A DNA stretch of 29,164 nt, taken from assembly GCA_905250885.1 (NCBI GenBank), contig CAJNOQ010001713.1, forward strand, positions 1 through 29,164. Reading direction: 5' to 3'. Made by a program: the position numbers and the translations under genes. The DNA comes from Didymodactylos carnosus (Eukaryota; Rotifera; Eurotatoria; Philodinida; Philodinidae). Position 1 is the first letter of the stretch; each line of letters begins with the position of its first letter. Positions 21,201 through 28,640 of the stretch are shown here, in pieces. The notes below the pieces were generated by a model. The model had not been told where the DNA came from. It saw nothing but the letters and a program-made list of their open reading frames with translations, and made no database searches.

Positions 21201-24200
21201 AACCTAAGAACCTAGATCTAAAATATACTAGGAGAAAAGGTTCTTGTATCTAAATGTTCGTACGAACGTATGAGAGGCTAGATAGGGACGGTGCGGGTGA
21301 CAGTGAATGTTAGAACGTAAAAGTTTACATTGGGATGAACCCAGGAACCTCAAGTTGTTTTGAAATGTTGGTTCCGGTTTTTTTTAGATTCGTTACGAAT
21401 AAGAATTCCTTACTTCATCAGTATTTCAGAGTCCAAGAGATGTGAAGGTAAAGGTCTTAGTACAAAATGCATAAAACCAGAATTGTCTAGCTCTTTTCAT
21501 TCAAAACTTACTTCAGAAATATTCACGGCCGTTATGTTTCAAAATGAATATAGTGGTTCATAAAGAAAATCTTACTCAACAGTTGTATGTTCTAGAAAAA
21601 ACTGTTAGATAGTCACTTATAAAAATACAAACTTTTTTCCAAAAGCCTTCTAACAGGTTTGTTGCATTGCTACTTTCAAATGAGGTATTGCGCCAAAAAA
21701 ATCTGAGGAAACGTGGAAGCACAATAATCAAAATACTAAACTCGAACTGCTCGAAATCAACTCAAAATTAACTCGAGACTGCTGATGGTGTAGCGCATAA
21801 TCGAAGATTCTTCAGATAGTAGCATTCCATTTACATTTTAATTTTTCATCATATAGCAAATGTGCGTTCTGCTCATGCATATACTCTTATATGATGAATA
21901 TTACAAACATTATTCCGTTCTACCATATAAAGTCAGCCGTCGTATGGTAAGTTCCAACATGAAAAAGTTTTAATAGATCATATTTGTTTCCTATAAAGTC
22001 GTTAGTTTAAAACCGATCACTTTTTTGAAGTTCACACATTTTCTCCACCCTTTTCTGTTCGCGTTTTCATGGTACAATCTTTACTCACATAAACACTCTC
22101 AGACACGAAACGTCTTTTTACTGATCTTTTGACTTACATTAATTAACGATTCTTCTGGTTCATTTAATATCTTTTTCTTTTTTCCATCTGCCATCACAAC
22201 ATTTCTACGTTCATGATCTTTTATTAACGTAATCAATTGTTTTGCATTTTCAAGACACGATCGTCTCATAACAGCATGGTGCAAACTTGTTCTGCCCTCT
22301 TCATCTTGTTGAGATAATTTTGCTCCTTTAGTATATAAATATTCGATAACACCCATTTGATTCGTATTATCGAGGTCCTGTTATGGAAAAACAAACATAT
22401 CAATCTTATTAAAACCATGGCCAATCGTCAACCATACATACTATATTTTGAAAAGGCATGTGAGTTGCAAGGCTTCGTCGTTTACTGGATTCATTAAGCA
22501 CTTTTTTATCTACCGAAGGTTTTTCATGACGAGAAACCATGTGCAACGGCGTTTCACCATCGTGTCCAATAACGTTCACATCTAAATAAACACTTGTCAT
22601 GTTGTCCGTTTAAAAGTAAAACATCTTTGAAGAATGTTCAAATTTCATAATTTCTAGATCTTGATTTGTACCTACTACATTACAGCTCAAGAGTTCTGTT
22701 TCTTCTCTTATCACAAGCTAAGAAACTATTTTCTTGATCTGATCATGGCCTGTTTGTAGGATAATATTTGTCAAGCTGATCATGAAAAAACATTTCAATG
22801 TAAAGGAAAAGTGTGTGACTGGACTAAGATCTTAACATTCCATGTCTATGTCCTAACCACTGAGCTACGTGATCGACATCTCTATCCGTCACAGTCAAGA
22901 TCTTGAATTCTTGTACTGGTCTTGAAAAAACCAGGACCTGATCGGAAAGTTTCCTCCGTACTTATTACATTATAGATTCCGATCTTGATCTGATAATGAA
23001 AGTCAACGTTCTTTAGAGATTACTTAAATATTTACCACATTTAAAATTTTCTATGAGTATTTTGCATATTTCTTTGCAATGATGAGCAGCCGCATAATGT
23101 AATGGGGTATAATATTTGGAATTGAGTGTTTCTATTTTTTTTCTTATTTGTTCATTTGATAATCCATCTTGTTCCTTCCATTTTAACAGTTTATTGCTGA
23201 AAAATTGGGCGTTTTTATCATCACAAGCAGCCTTAAATAAATAAATTGAAGCTAATATATTATTTCAATTTTCCAGAAAAGTTTTTCTATACTAAACCAT
23301 AAGTAATTTGAAAACTATGGTCAACAGTTTTTGTACTCTCTCTAGTTTTCCAAAACCTAATCATAAACAGTCGGCAGAAATTGATGCAATAAATTAGAGA
23401 TATCTCTCACAGTCAGCAATACAAATGAAAATGGTTGACAATACTTGTGTGAAGAGAAAGACAGTTATTATCCTACCCAGCTAAGGTCTTCCCAAAGATT
23501 GTGAAAGTTTTGTATTCAAGCAATTTCGTTTTAGAATCAATAAATAGAACCGTTTGACGTATATTTAAAAACAACTTTGTTATCTATAGTTCCAATTAAG
23601 ACTGGATGTATTATTAGGGACATACTTTCCACCAAAATGAAATTGAAATGAAATGAAATTTCAGCTATAACTGTGGCATAATTCGGGCTCATAGGCAGGA
23701 GTACAAGTTTTGCTATTATTAACTGCTGTAGATACTATAAATAAGAGATGACTCACTTTTTAACGTCGGTACTAACAAGACTTTTTTATGACGCATTAGG
23801 ATCATTCATCTCTGAACATTTTGTTTTTTGGTAATAAGCAGCAACGCGGAAACGGAGATGTTCTTCAGTCATAAATCCGTCTTAGCGAAAGGACACTGCC
23901 GGTTTATTTTTCTCCGCCCGTTTATCATCAAATCATGTGTGTAGATAGTACTCATCAAGGTGCATCCAACGGTATATCATTTTAGTCTAGGAAATCATTC
24001 CATCAAAAGTTATTGGAAGAATAAAAATTTTGGGAATTCCCAATGGTAAGAATAAAAATTCTAGCTTTCTCTTCTAACTGAATGAAAATATTTCATATAC
24101 CAGTCAATTCAGCAATGCTTACTCTATCTATATTTTTTTATGTTTAATGTATTTTGTGCACATAGACTGCGAGAGAAAAATTTGAAAAAGTAGAAAAAAG

Positions 24201-25562
24201 TATTTTCTGCATTATGGATGTCTTTAATAAAATTCATATAGCTCAGCTCAGAAGCCTTGCCGCAAAGCCAAACCTTCGGAAAAGCATCCTGACATGTTGA
24301 GCTAGAAATTCTGAGAATATGAGTAACAAATATTTTCTCCTAACGGAATTATGACTTTTTTATTATCTGGTATAAGAGGTAAAACTGCCTAACTTTTACG
24401 TAAAATCCAGTTTTTCGACTTCAACATTCTAGAAAACCTAGTAATCTTAAATTTTCTTTCAGAACTTTTTCAAAACAGATAGAACTCTGTGCGCTCTTTC
24501 ATTTGGTACCAACTTGAAGGTTCTATGTTAGGGAATGTGGTCAGCAGATGTTCTACAAGCTAAGCCGAATCTGCCGGAAAATTACGAAAATGCATTTTTC
24601 CACTGCGAATTTTTGTTTCTACGTTAAGAATAATCCAATTCATGTAAAATGTAGAGAAAGACGAGCTCTACAAATGTGACTACTTTAAAAGTTTTTTCAT
24701 TTCGTCGTTGAAATAAAAATTGCGGGTAACGAGCAGAATTGGCGATATTTAGGGCTCAACAATCCTAGAGCCAAAACTATAGGTTTCCCATGATCACCAA
24801 ATACGTTTTCTGACCCAGTTTTATTCATAGATTACGAATATTATCTTAGTTTTGAAAAAAAATGTTTCTAAATCGAAAAACTGAATTTCTTGCTCAATAT
24901 GTCAGGATGCTTTTCTGAAGGTTTGACTTTGCGGCAAGGCTTCTAAGCTGAGCTATATGAATTTTATTAAAGACATCCATAATACAGAAAATACTTTTTT
25001 CTACTTTTTCAAATTTTTCTCTCGCGGTCTATGTGCACATAATACACTAAACATAAATAAAGATAGAGTAAGTCTTGCTGAATCGACTAGTATATTAAAT
25101 ATTTTCATATAGTTAGAAGAGAAAGCTAGAAAACACCATCTTTTTTTCTAAGTATCAAAAATTCCCAAAATTTTTATTCTTCCAATAACTTTTGATGGAA
25201 TGATTTCTTAGACTAGAACGACATACCGTTTGATGCACCTTGATGAGTACTATCTACACACATGATTTGATGATAAACGGGCGCAGAAAAATAAACCGGC
25301 AGTGCTCTTAATCCATAAGAAATGATATTAGCATAGTTACCTTATGTAACGACTTTAAATTTTTGGTTTCCTCTTGCTCATCATCGACATTTTGTTCCTC
25401 ATCTTCACCTTCATCTTTATCTGCGTTATTCGCTTCAACTGTCACTTGTTGTTGATTCGTACCACTTCCACCGTTGCTTTGCATTGTATTCCGTTGTCCT
25501 TGCTGACCATATGTTGTTCTGTCATCACCTAATGGTAATTTTATATCTTTTGCAGTACTCAT
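8515..25562 (-). CDS. TRPA1: TRPA-family (TRPA1-like) cation channel, 1342 aa
   Basis: Nine exons (minus strand): 25562-25341, 23231-23036, 22581-22442, 22377-22138, 18829-18088, 17127-16663, 13641-13084, 12888-12193, 9284-8515. They total 4029 nt, exactly 1343 codons with the stop, and all junctions are in phase. Order: acidic Gln/Asn-rich N-terminus (1-70); about 16 ankyrin repeats (about 70-770, many TPLHxA motifs); pre-S1 linker; S1 about 948-970; S2 about 1016-1038; S3 about 1049-1066; S4 about 1088-1101; S5 about 1117-1142; pore loop about 1150-1168 with Asp1163; S6 about 1183-1208; C-terminal coiled coil about 1285-1340. TRPA channels are tetrameric, calcium-permeable plasma-membrane channels gated by irritants, heat or touch. 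The length fits TRPA1 or its invertebrate relatives. Orthology to TRPA1, as opposed to painless- or pyrexia-type paralogues, is not settled, so the symbol is by family. Introns total 13.0 kb and are packed with transposons, yet the frame is intact. Confidence 0.92.
9741..11098. mobile_element. Large complex foldback in channel intron 8
   Basis: A palindrome of about 1.36 kb centred near 10440. Examples: GGAAGGTCCTGGAG at 10319 with GGCCTTCCTTGAAAAC at 10529; GCATTTGCGGTGGTGCTTA at 10110 with AAGCATCATCGCAAATAC at 10723. Each arm contains shorter inverted repeats. For instance 9741-9795 is inverted at 9973-10037 (both around CAGATACTTCAG/CTGAAGTATCTG), and a similar pair lies at 10824-10875 and 11036-11095. 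The sequence between has no conserved frame. It is probably a Foldback-type or nested MITE cluster. Precise ends and target duplications were not resolved. Confidence 0.6.
11099..11441. mobile_element. Terminal-inverted-repeat element with GC-rich end
   Basis: Begins TAGTGGCATAGTCAGG and ends with the inverse of TAGTGGCGTAACCAGG, about 15 bp of terminal repeat with a few mismatches. TA at each end could be a TA target duplication, suggesting a mariner-like MITE, but superfamily is uncertain. The right part (11375-11425) is unusually GC-rich (GGTGCCCGGGCTAAG, CCGGGCGGCACCCGG) in an AT-rich region. It directly abuts the foldback to its left. Confidence 0.5.
11480..11640. repeat. GTTACCGTT / AACGGTAAC repeat cluster
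   Basis: At least six copies of GTTACCGTT or its inverse AACGGTAAC within about 130 bp (near 11522, 11539, 11568, 11588, 11619). They form several nested small hairpins, with CTTTTCAGTTACCGTTG pairing against CAACGGTAACTGAAAAG. It could be a small palindromic transposon remnant or a structured intronic motif. Confidence 0.5.
11735..12167. mobile_element. hAT-like MITE beside exon 8 donor
   Basis: A 417-bp element (11743-12159) with ends TAGGCATGCACCAGTTTT and its inverse, flanked by perfect 8-bp duplications GTTCCTAC (11735-11742, 12160-12167). Arms are long inverted repeats around a small central hairpin (CTGTTCGAACAG at 11946). Same family as 7583-7996. Its right duplication ends 24 nt from the exon 8 GT donor at 12192, so it inserted at the very start of intron 8. 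Confidence 0.9.
12193..12888 (-). CDS. TRPA1: Channel exon 8: S1 to S3
   Basis: Starts GNEKKKGNSAEKR, a basic cytosolic stretch, and includes NELVDRLIQRKWSQF just before S1 (LVFIITLTFYLWFLACF). S2 is YVLKYMLLSLIACHLFKYLY and S3 is ELTSLALCLYYS. It ends PEQWSVGSI with donor ATAG|GTAGGC, phase 1. The 24 nt between the donor and the target duplication of the 11743-12159 MITE are the only unaltered intron sequence at this splice site. Confidence 0.92.
13084..13641 (-). CDS. TRPA1: Channel exon 7: last ankyrin repeats and linker
   Basis: Begins QVEIVKLLIDYGANIEARD, completing repeat 14, then STPLHGACSRNQ and CTPLHLASMNGH, the most canonical repeats of the protein, and a weaker one (SLEVGIMNDQQF). 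It continues into the TRPA pre-S1 region (TPLRKLIRLMPTKAEEVL, then YTVRYNYELLED). The donor is CCAG|GTAGGA, phase 1. Sequence beyond the donor to 13004 is intron. Confidence 0.92.
13834..13971. mobile_element. Small GC-rich inverted-end element (candidate)
   Basis: About 138 bp bounded by TTAGCCG and CGGCTAA, with GCCGACG-type motifs on both sides (CACCGCCGACGAAG near 13860, GCGCCGACGCCGACG near 13940). The base composition contrasts with the AT-rich flanks. Terminal repeats are only 7 bp and no target duplication is certain, so the call is tentative. Confidence 0.3.
13985..14336. mobile_element. Mariner-like MITE, 352 bp palindrome
   Basis: Starts AATAGTGGTTTCTCTTACTT and ends with its exact inverse. 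The arms remain similar for more than 100 bp (CTGGTTTATTTTGCTTGAT pairs with ATCAAGCAAAGTAAACCAG; AGTTTTATACACGG with CTGTGTATAAAACT). TA sits inside each end, consistent with TA insertion, as for Tc1/mariner relatives. It lies in channel intron 6 and has no coding capacity. Confidence 0.72.
14385..14510. repeat. Direct repeat A, copy 1
   Basis: About 125 bp, matched in the same orientation at 15531-15654. Shared blocks include TTCTGAAAAAT, GCTGAGCAT and TGTAACTTGTGCACTCGAAG. It lies between two independent insertions (13985-14336 and 14523-14872). Confidence 0.65.
14515..14880. mobile_element. hAT-like MITE with GGACTCG motifs
   Basis: A 350-bp element (14523-14872) with ends CAGGCTTGGGTGTG and the inverse of CAGGCATGGGCGAATCC, flanked by perfect 8-bp duplications ACTAATTG (14515-14522, 14873-14880). 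The CAGGCATGGG-type terminus differs from the TAGGNATGCACC family here, so this is a second hAT lineage. Multiple GGACTCG/CGAGTCC repeats occupy both subterminal regions, as expected for transposase binding sites. There is no coding sequence. Confidence 0.88.
15256..15346. repeat. Direct repeat B, copy 1
   Basis: Shares AGAAAGAATACAGTTCA, TTGTAACGG/TGTGTAACGG and AAATGAAAATTTGTTCTATT with 15655-15742, in the same orientation. Repeats A and B are adjacent downstream (15531-15742) but separated here, suggesting the first A-B unit was split by later insertions. Confidence 0.6.
15531..15742. repeat. Direct repeat unit A-B, copy 2
   Basis: Contains A (15531-15654) followed immediately by B (15655-15742). 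It duplicates 14385-14510 plus 15256-15346. The diverged arms show an old segmental duplication within channel intron 6. Confidence 0.6.
15952..16326. mobile_element. Near-perfect palindromic hAT-like MITE
   Basis: A 359-bp element (15960-16318) with ends TAGGGATGCACCAAATCC and the exact inverse, flanked by perfect 8-bp duplications ACTTAGTC (15952-15959, 16319-16326). The two arms (about 165 bp each) differ at only a few positions, around a short AT-rich loop near 16140. By its intact arms it is the youngest-looking insertion in the window. It lies in channel intron 6, just past a spurious 3' extension of exon 6. As RNA it would form one long hairpin. Confidence 0.92.
16663..17127 (-). CDS. 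TRPA1: Channel exon 6: ankyrin repeats 11-14 (start)
   Basis: Opens LQICAKRLSINVLKE after acceptor TTTATCTAG, then FGNNPLHSIGRAN with a long charged insertion, YRTPLHEACFRG, and the beginning of TALHIAADVG. The donor is GTTG|GTGAGT, phase 1. The open frame runs on 300 nt to a stop beside a MITE at 16318. That extension is intronic: splicing at GTGAGT rebuilds a perfect repeat (HIAADVG|QVEIVKLL). Confidence 0.9.
17128..18087. other. Channel intron 5 (960 bp)
   Basis: No transposon was resolved. The part at 17640-17880 carries several degenerate repeats of a TTTCAAAAGTATT/TTTTGAAAAG type, spaced roughly 30-40 bp apart. A TTTTGATGCTCAA motif occurs twice (17440, 17503). A minus-strand frame at 17896-18117 has no recognisable features and overlaps the exon 5 donor. 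Confidence 0.45.
18088..18829 (-). CDS. TRPA1: Channel exon 5: ankyrin repeats 5-10
   Basis: The longest repeat exon. Cores include NGTPLHFVCRF, YCTPLHYCSRR, NNTALCLAAEHG, YQPIHLAAKSGN, ETPLHVACQYN and YTPLLTAAYYDH. It opens ARDAQNGTPLH after a TTACTTATAG acceptor and ends in a GTAAGT donor, phase 1. The six repeats have near-canonical 33-residue spacing apart from two loop insertions. Confidence 0.93.
19391..19928. mobile_element. Foldback / MITE in channel intron 4
   Basis: The left arm (19391-19560) and right arm (19765-19928) are inverted copies: AAATGTTCATTTTTTGAGAT against ATCTCAAAAAATGAACATTT; AGAGAAGAATTCTAAAGATT against AATCTTTAGAATTCTTCTCT; TGCATCGAATGACAT against ATGTCATTCGATGCA. 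A unique loop of about 200 bp separates them. There is no coding capacity. Target duplication was not resolved. Confidence 0.7.
19960..21330. repeat. Tandem array, about 12 units of 107-125 bp
   Basis: Every unit contains GAAAAGGTTCTTG, then CTAAATGTTCGTAAGAACC, a TTTAGATTCGTTTTCA-type block, CATGCAAGAACCCAAG and AACCTAGATATAAAATATAC. Two adjacent units near 20174-20387 are almost identical with a period of 107 bp. Longer units carry an extra ACGTCAGTACGAACC segment. GGTTCTTG and CAAGAACC make short inverted pairs within each unit. It lies wholly in channel intron 4. No conserved frame crosses units. Confidence 0.88.
21331..22137. other. Remainder of channel intron 4
   Basis: AT-rich sequence between the tandem array and exon 4, with no gene, element or repeat resolved. 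The 67-codon plus-strand frame at 21360-21563 lacks any recognisable motif. Confidence 0.4.
22138..22377 (-). CDS. TRPA1: Channel exon 4: ankyrin repeats 3-4
   Basis: Begins DLDNTNQMGVIEYLYTKGAK, the second helix of repeat 3, then EGRTSLHHAVMRR (repeat 4) and a Lys-rich loop (DGKKKKILNEPEE). The acceptor is CATAACAG and the donor is AAT|GTAAGT, phase 0. Reading past the donor gives a spurious short extension to 22099. Confidence 0.9.
22442..22581 (-). CDS. TRPA1: Channel exon 3: ankyrin repeat 3
   Basis: Reads VNVIGHDGETPLHMVSRHEK, a standard repeat start, then a Ser/Lys-rich insertion. The acceptor is GTTTATTTAG, supplying AT to complete an Asp codon. The donor GTATGT is phase 0. The repeat is interrupted here and finishes in exon 4 after a 64-bp intron. 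Confidence 0.87.
22813..22877 (-). repeat. tRNA-like SINE head or tRNA relic
   Basis: The minus strand reads ACGTAGCTCAGTGGTTAGG, a perfect polymerase III A-box (TRGCNNAGYNGG pattern). It continues with tRNA-like spacing to a weak B-box-like AGTCCAGTCAC. The D-arm pairs poorly and no matching 3' acceptor strand exists, so it is not a functional tRNA. It sits in channel intron 2. GATCTTGATCTGAT-like and TTGATCTGATCATG sequences near 22981 and 22731 might be old flanking repeats. Confidence 0.42.
23036..23231 (-). CDS. TRPA1: Channel exon 2: ankyrin repeats 1-2
   Basis: Completes repeat 1 (AACDDKNAQFF...) and carries repeat 2 (YYTPLHYAAAHHCKEICK). The acceptor follows ATTTATTTAAG and the donor is TGTG|GTAAAT, phase 1. 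It has no ATG of its own. It is recognised by the TPLHYAA core and by joining in phase to both neighbours. Confidence 0.85.
23894..25304. mobile_element. Large foldback in channel intron 1
   Basis: A 1.41-kb element with long inverted arms: 23894-24300 pairs with 24890-25304. Examples are CACTGCCGGTTTATTTTTCT with its exact inverse at the right end, CCATCAAAAGTTATTGGAAG with CTTCCAATAACTTTTGATGG, and GCCTTGCCGCAAAG with CTTTGCGGCAAGGC. A unique AT-rich loop of about 590 bp lies between, with no gene. Arms differ at scattered positions. Flanks (CGAAAGGA and CTCTTAAT) do not match, so the superfamily is unassigned. The right end is 36 nt from the exon 1 donor. Confidence 0.8.
25341..25562 (-). 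CDS. TRPA1: Channel exon 1: acidic N-terminus
   Basis: Starts at the ATG at 25562, reading MSTAKDIKLPLGDD. Upstream codons in this frame contain no other ATG before a stop. It encodes a Gln/Asn-rich then Asp/Glu-rich disordered leader of about 65 residues, ending in KSLHK, the beginning of the first ankyrin repeat. The donor is CATAAG|GTAACT, phase 0. The leader is not conserved enough to assign a function. Confidence 0.85.
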
Positions 25563-26404
25563 GAGCAATTGTTTTATATGTATGAAGTTTTTGGTTATTT
25601 TGTAACTAAAACCAGTTAGTATTAAACGAAATTTAGCTGGCTTTTTACTATTTCGTTTTTACTATTTCGTTCGTTCTTCTGGAAGTTTTTCTTATTACTG
25701 TTATGCAGTACAATTGTATTTTTATTGTATGCAAAGGCTTTCAAACAAATGTGTCAACAAAAGTTTTAAATAACTTTGATTAAAAACAAAGTTGAAGAAA
25801 AAAAACCATTACCGTAGTTAACCAAACACAAAAACTCAAACTTCGAGATTAACATTTTATTGCTCTTTTTTGTAAAAAAATTTTGTTTATATCTTGAATT
25901 TGAATAAACTTAATGAAAGAATAACAGAGAAGCCCGACAGTCTTAAACTTCATTGTGCAAAATTTTTAACAAAATACAGAAAAAGGTAATTGTAAACGCT
26001 TCGCTAACAACCATCTCCAATACGTGTTACCAGACTCACCCAATTTAACAAAATAAGGTCAATACTAGTCAGATCTGCATAATAATGAAAGAAAAAACTA
26101 AATATTTCAGTTGAAGATTAGATATACAACAAAATGTGTTCTTCAAGAATAACCTAGTACTGTCGATGTGAAAATAAAATCAAGAGTGCGTCACCATTCG
26201 CCAAATGACGCTTAACAGTGTCAGAAATGAGGCTGTTCATATTTTCCAAAATTCTCGATACAGGAGAATGTTGGATGTTTGGGTTTGTTTTAAATTGATG
26301 ATAACACTGATACCTACAGCCTACAACAGCCGGATTTTTGAAATTCAGCTCTACTGATTTTTGACGGTTATGGCGAGACAAAAATCAAAACGCAACTATA
26401 TTTT
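25563..26404. other. Upstream region of channel gene
   Basis: The promoter and 5' UTR of the channel must lie here on the minus strand, but no convincing TATA or initiator was found. A short minus-strand frame at 26154-26381 lacks an ATG and is discussed among the rejected items. Confidence 0.35.
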
Positions 26405-26622
26405 TGCTGAGTAGTTTTTATTAAATGCTAAGTTAATTTTTGTTAATTCCTACTTTAGTAAGCTATATTTTTGTGTGCGTAGGGGCGGTTGTGGGAGAAG
26501 GTGCGTGGAGAGCATGAGAGTGAGCCAGTAAACAACATTTCTGCAAAAAATATAATTATTTTGAATAAATTACTTGGAATGAAATAACTTTTTACTTAGC
26601 ATTTAATAAAAACTACGTAGCA
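26405..26622. mobile_element. Short MITE, 218 bp
   Basis: TGCTGAGTAGTTTTTATTAA at the left and its inverse, TTAATAAAAACTACGTAGCA, at the right form a terminal inverted repeat of about 30 bp with few mismatches. The interior contains a G-rich stretch (GTAGGGGCGGTTGTGGGAG) unlike the AT-rich flanks. Target duplication is unclear (perhaps TTA). Non-coding. Confidence 0.6.
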
Positions 26623-28067
26623 TTAAATGGGAGCTAAATCAAAACATGGTGACTCAAGTTTTCTAGAAATTCTTTGCGTTATCGAAAGCGGAACCGAAAT
26701 TCAAAAATCGAGCTCTTGAACATGGTAGTCATCAGTGGTATTTCCAGTTTAAGACTAGTCCGACCTTTTCTACACCTTCCTGCACGGAAACTTTTCGGAA
26801 ATACGAACAGTCTTGCACGTAAGGCCTACCTTAGAAAAGAGAAATAAGTTGAAGTGAAAAGTAATGCTCTAAAACGTTAGGTACTTTTGATATGTTCTGC
26901 AGTTATTTATGCAGCTGTATAATTGTAAAGTCATCGATGTTTTCTAGAATTACGGGCACAATTGCAGATTTTTCGTGTCTTATTCAGAAAAAATGAATTT
27001 TGTCAGCGGCGGAAAGGAATTTTAAGAAAAGACCTGTGTACTTTTTTTGTCCGTGTAAAGACGAATCCAATGCGGTGTAAATCACGACTTCGTCCGTAAC
27101 AGAAAAGCTAAATAGGTTTGCAAAATTTGTTGCAAAATTAGTTGATTATGAATTTTTGCTTTGGCCATATGATATAGAATCTAAATAATATTTCTAGAGT
27201 CAGTTTGATACGGGGAATCACACGCAGATTATGAATTTGACATCGGTGCATGTTGAAGCACCGAAAAAAATTGAAGAAATAATGAACTTTTGAAAATCGT
27301 CTCCATAAATGCACAACACCTCACTACTTGCACCTCTCCAAAAAACCTCCTCCTAGTGATTTAAAATTTTCTTCTACATATCAATCGATGAAGAATTATC
27401 AACCATACAAAATAATATAGTTTATTTTTTGGTCAAGCCGGACTCGCGATTTCTAGATCCCAAATATTAAAAAAAGAATGATTGAGAAAAAGCGATTTTT
27501 CTAGTTTTTGCCTTGTAGTCGCCCAGGATGCTACCTTTCACTGTACCTTTTTGCAGTGATTTAGTAGACCAAACATTTCTCTCTCATATAAGATGTGAAC
27601 GAGCCTTAAGAATCAAGCTATTTCTGAGATATTAAAGAAACATTGATTTCATCCACAAGTGGAGCTTCTGGTGATGACTGAAAAGTTAAGACCCCCTAAT
27701 TCATGAACAATGCCATGCGAAGGCGAGATATCTTGGATTTCTTAGTTTTTCGATGAGCTCTTTCGAACTAGAGTACTAACAGAAAAAAAAATTTAGCTCC
27801 GGCCACTATTCCCTTAGCCGATCGATTTTCTCGCGGACTCTCTCTTAACTGTTTCTATTCCGCTGCATGCACAATACTGATTATTTACTAAGTGCCTGCT
27901 ATGAAAATCAAAATTTAATTGAGAGAATGCATTTAATGCTTTCGGTCAACCTGTTTGAATCGTTGCCGTTTGTAACATGGATGCATAATATCGTGTATCT
28001 TTGAGTGAAAGCCGGACAATTCAACAATTTGATGCTACTCAACTCACTGCCTAACTATCCACGAAAA
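26623..28067. other. Intergenic, no gene seen
   Basis: About 1.4 kb of AT-rich DNA without an open frame of interest or a resolved repeat. Confidence 0.45.
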
Positions 28068-28135
28068 GGATACACTGACATTTCCGCGAACGACATTTTC
28101 TCGAACGATATTACCGCGAACCGACATTCCCGCGT
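28068..28135. repeat. CCGCGAACGACATT short repeats
   Basis: Four degenerate units of about 17-20 bp in a row: GACATTTCCGCGAAC, GACATTTTCTCGAAC, GATATTACCGCGAAC, GACATTCCCGCG. Each has a YCGCGAAC core. Their CG content stands out from the AT-rich flanks. They could be the terminal region of an unidentified transposon or a protein-binding array. Confidence 0.5.
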
Positions 28136-28640
28136 GCGGTAATGACGTTAATGTCATGTGACGAAATTTTGTTCATGGCGTATAAAGTTTCAATAGGAAT
28201 CTATCCAAGAATTCCTAATACTTATTTTCTAGAACTCAAATGCATTGCCCGATATTATAGCTTTATATTGTAAGCCATCAGGGGACATTCATGAACATAT
28301 GAAAATTTGTTCTAATAGCATCCACAATATACAGATGATGATTCTTATAATGTCTTCTTTCCATCACATATAACAAAGTGTTAGACAGATTATCGATGAA
28401 AATATTGAGGCTTGAACATTTTGATACTGTTACGAATAAAATGAATAACACAATCACAATTTCAAACAACAATTAAAAATATAACGTGAATCACAGCGAT
28501 TCACGCAAATATTAAAAATTGTTAGTTCCAGAGGTAAAAAGGTCTTGTGACGCACATGGTCTATAAAACTTTGTGTTTGTTTATCTTTCATCTGCCTATG
28601 AGCTTTTATTTTTGAAAAATTTTAATCTGTCTTGTACTGA
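28136..28640. other. Intergenic, no gene supported
   Basis: Contains a minus-strand frame (28472-28278) whose start would be hydrophobic and signal-peptide-like, but it has no ATG and a stop lies directly upstream. Nothing else was resolved. Confidence 0.4.

Noticed and set aside
26154-26381. Minus-strand 75-codon frame with a helix-turn-helix-like PNIQHSPVSRILENM, reminiscent of mariner transposase N-termini.
   Set aside because: No ATG, short, and no neighbouring transposase domains or terminal repeats around it. Similarity is too weak to name.
28278-28472. Minus-strand 64-codon frame with a hydrophobic, signal-peptide-like start.
   Set aside because: It begins at TTG with a stop codon immediately upstream and no ATG, and its composition is explained by AT-rich DNA.
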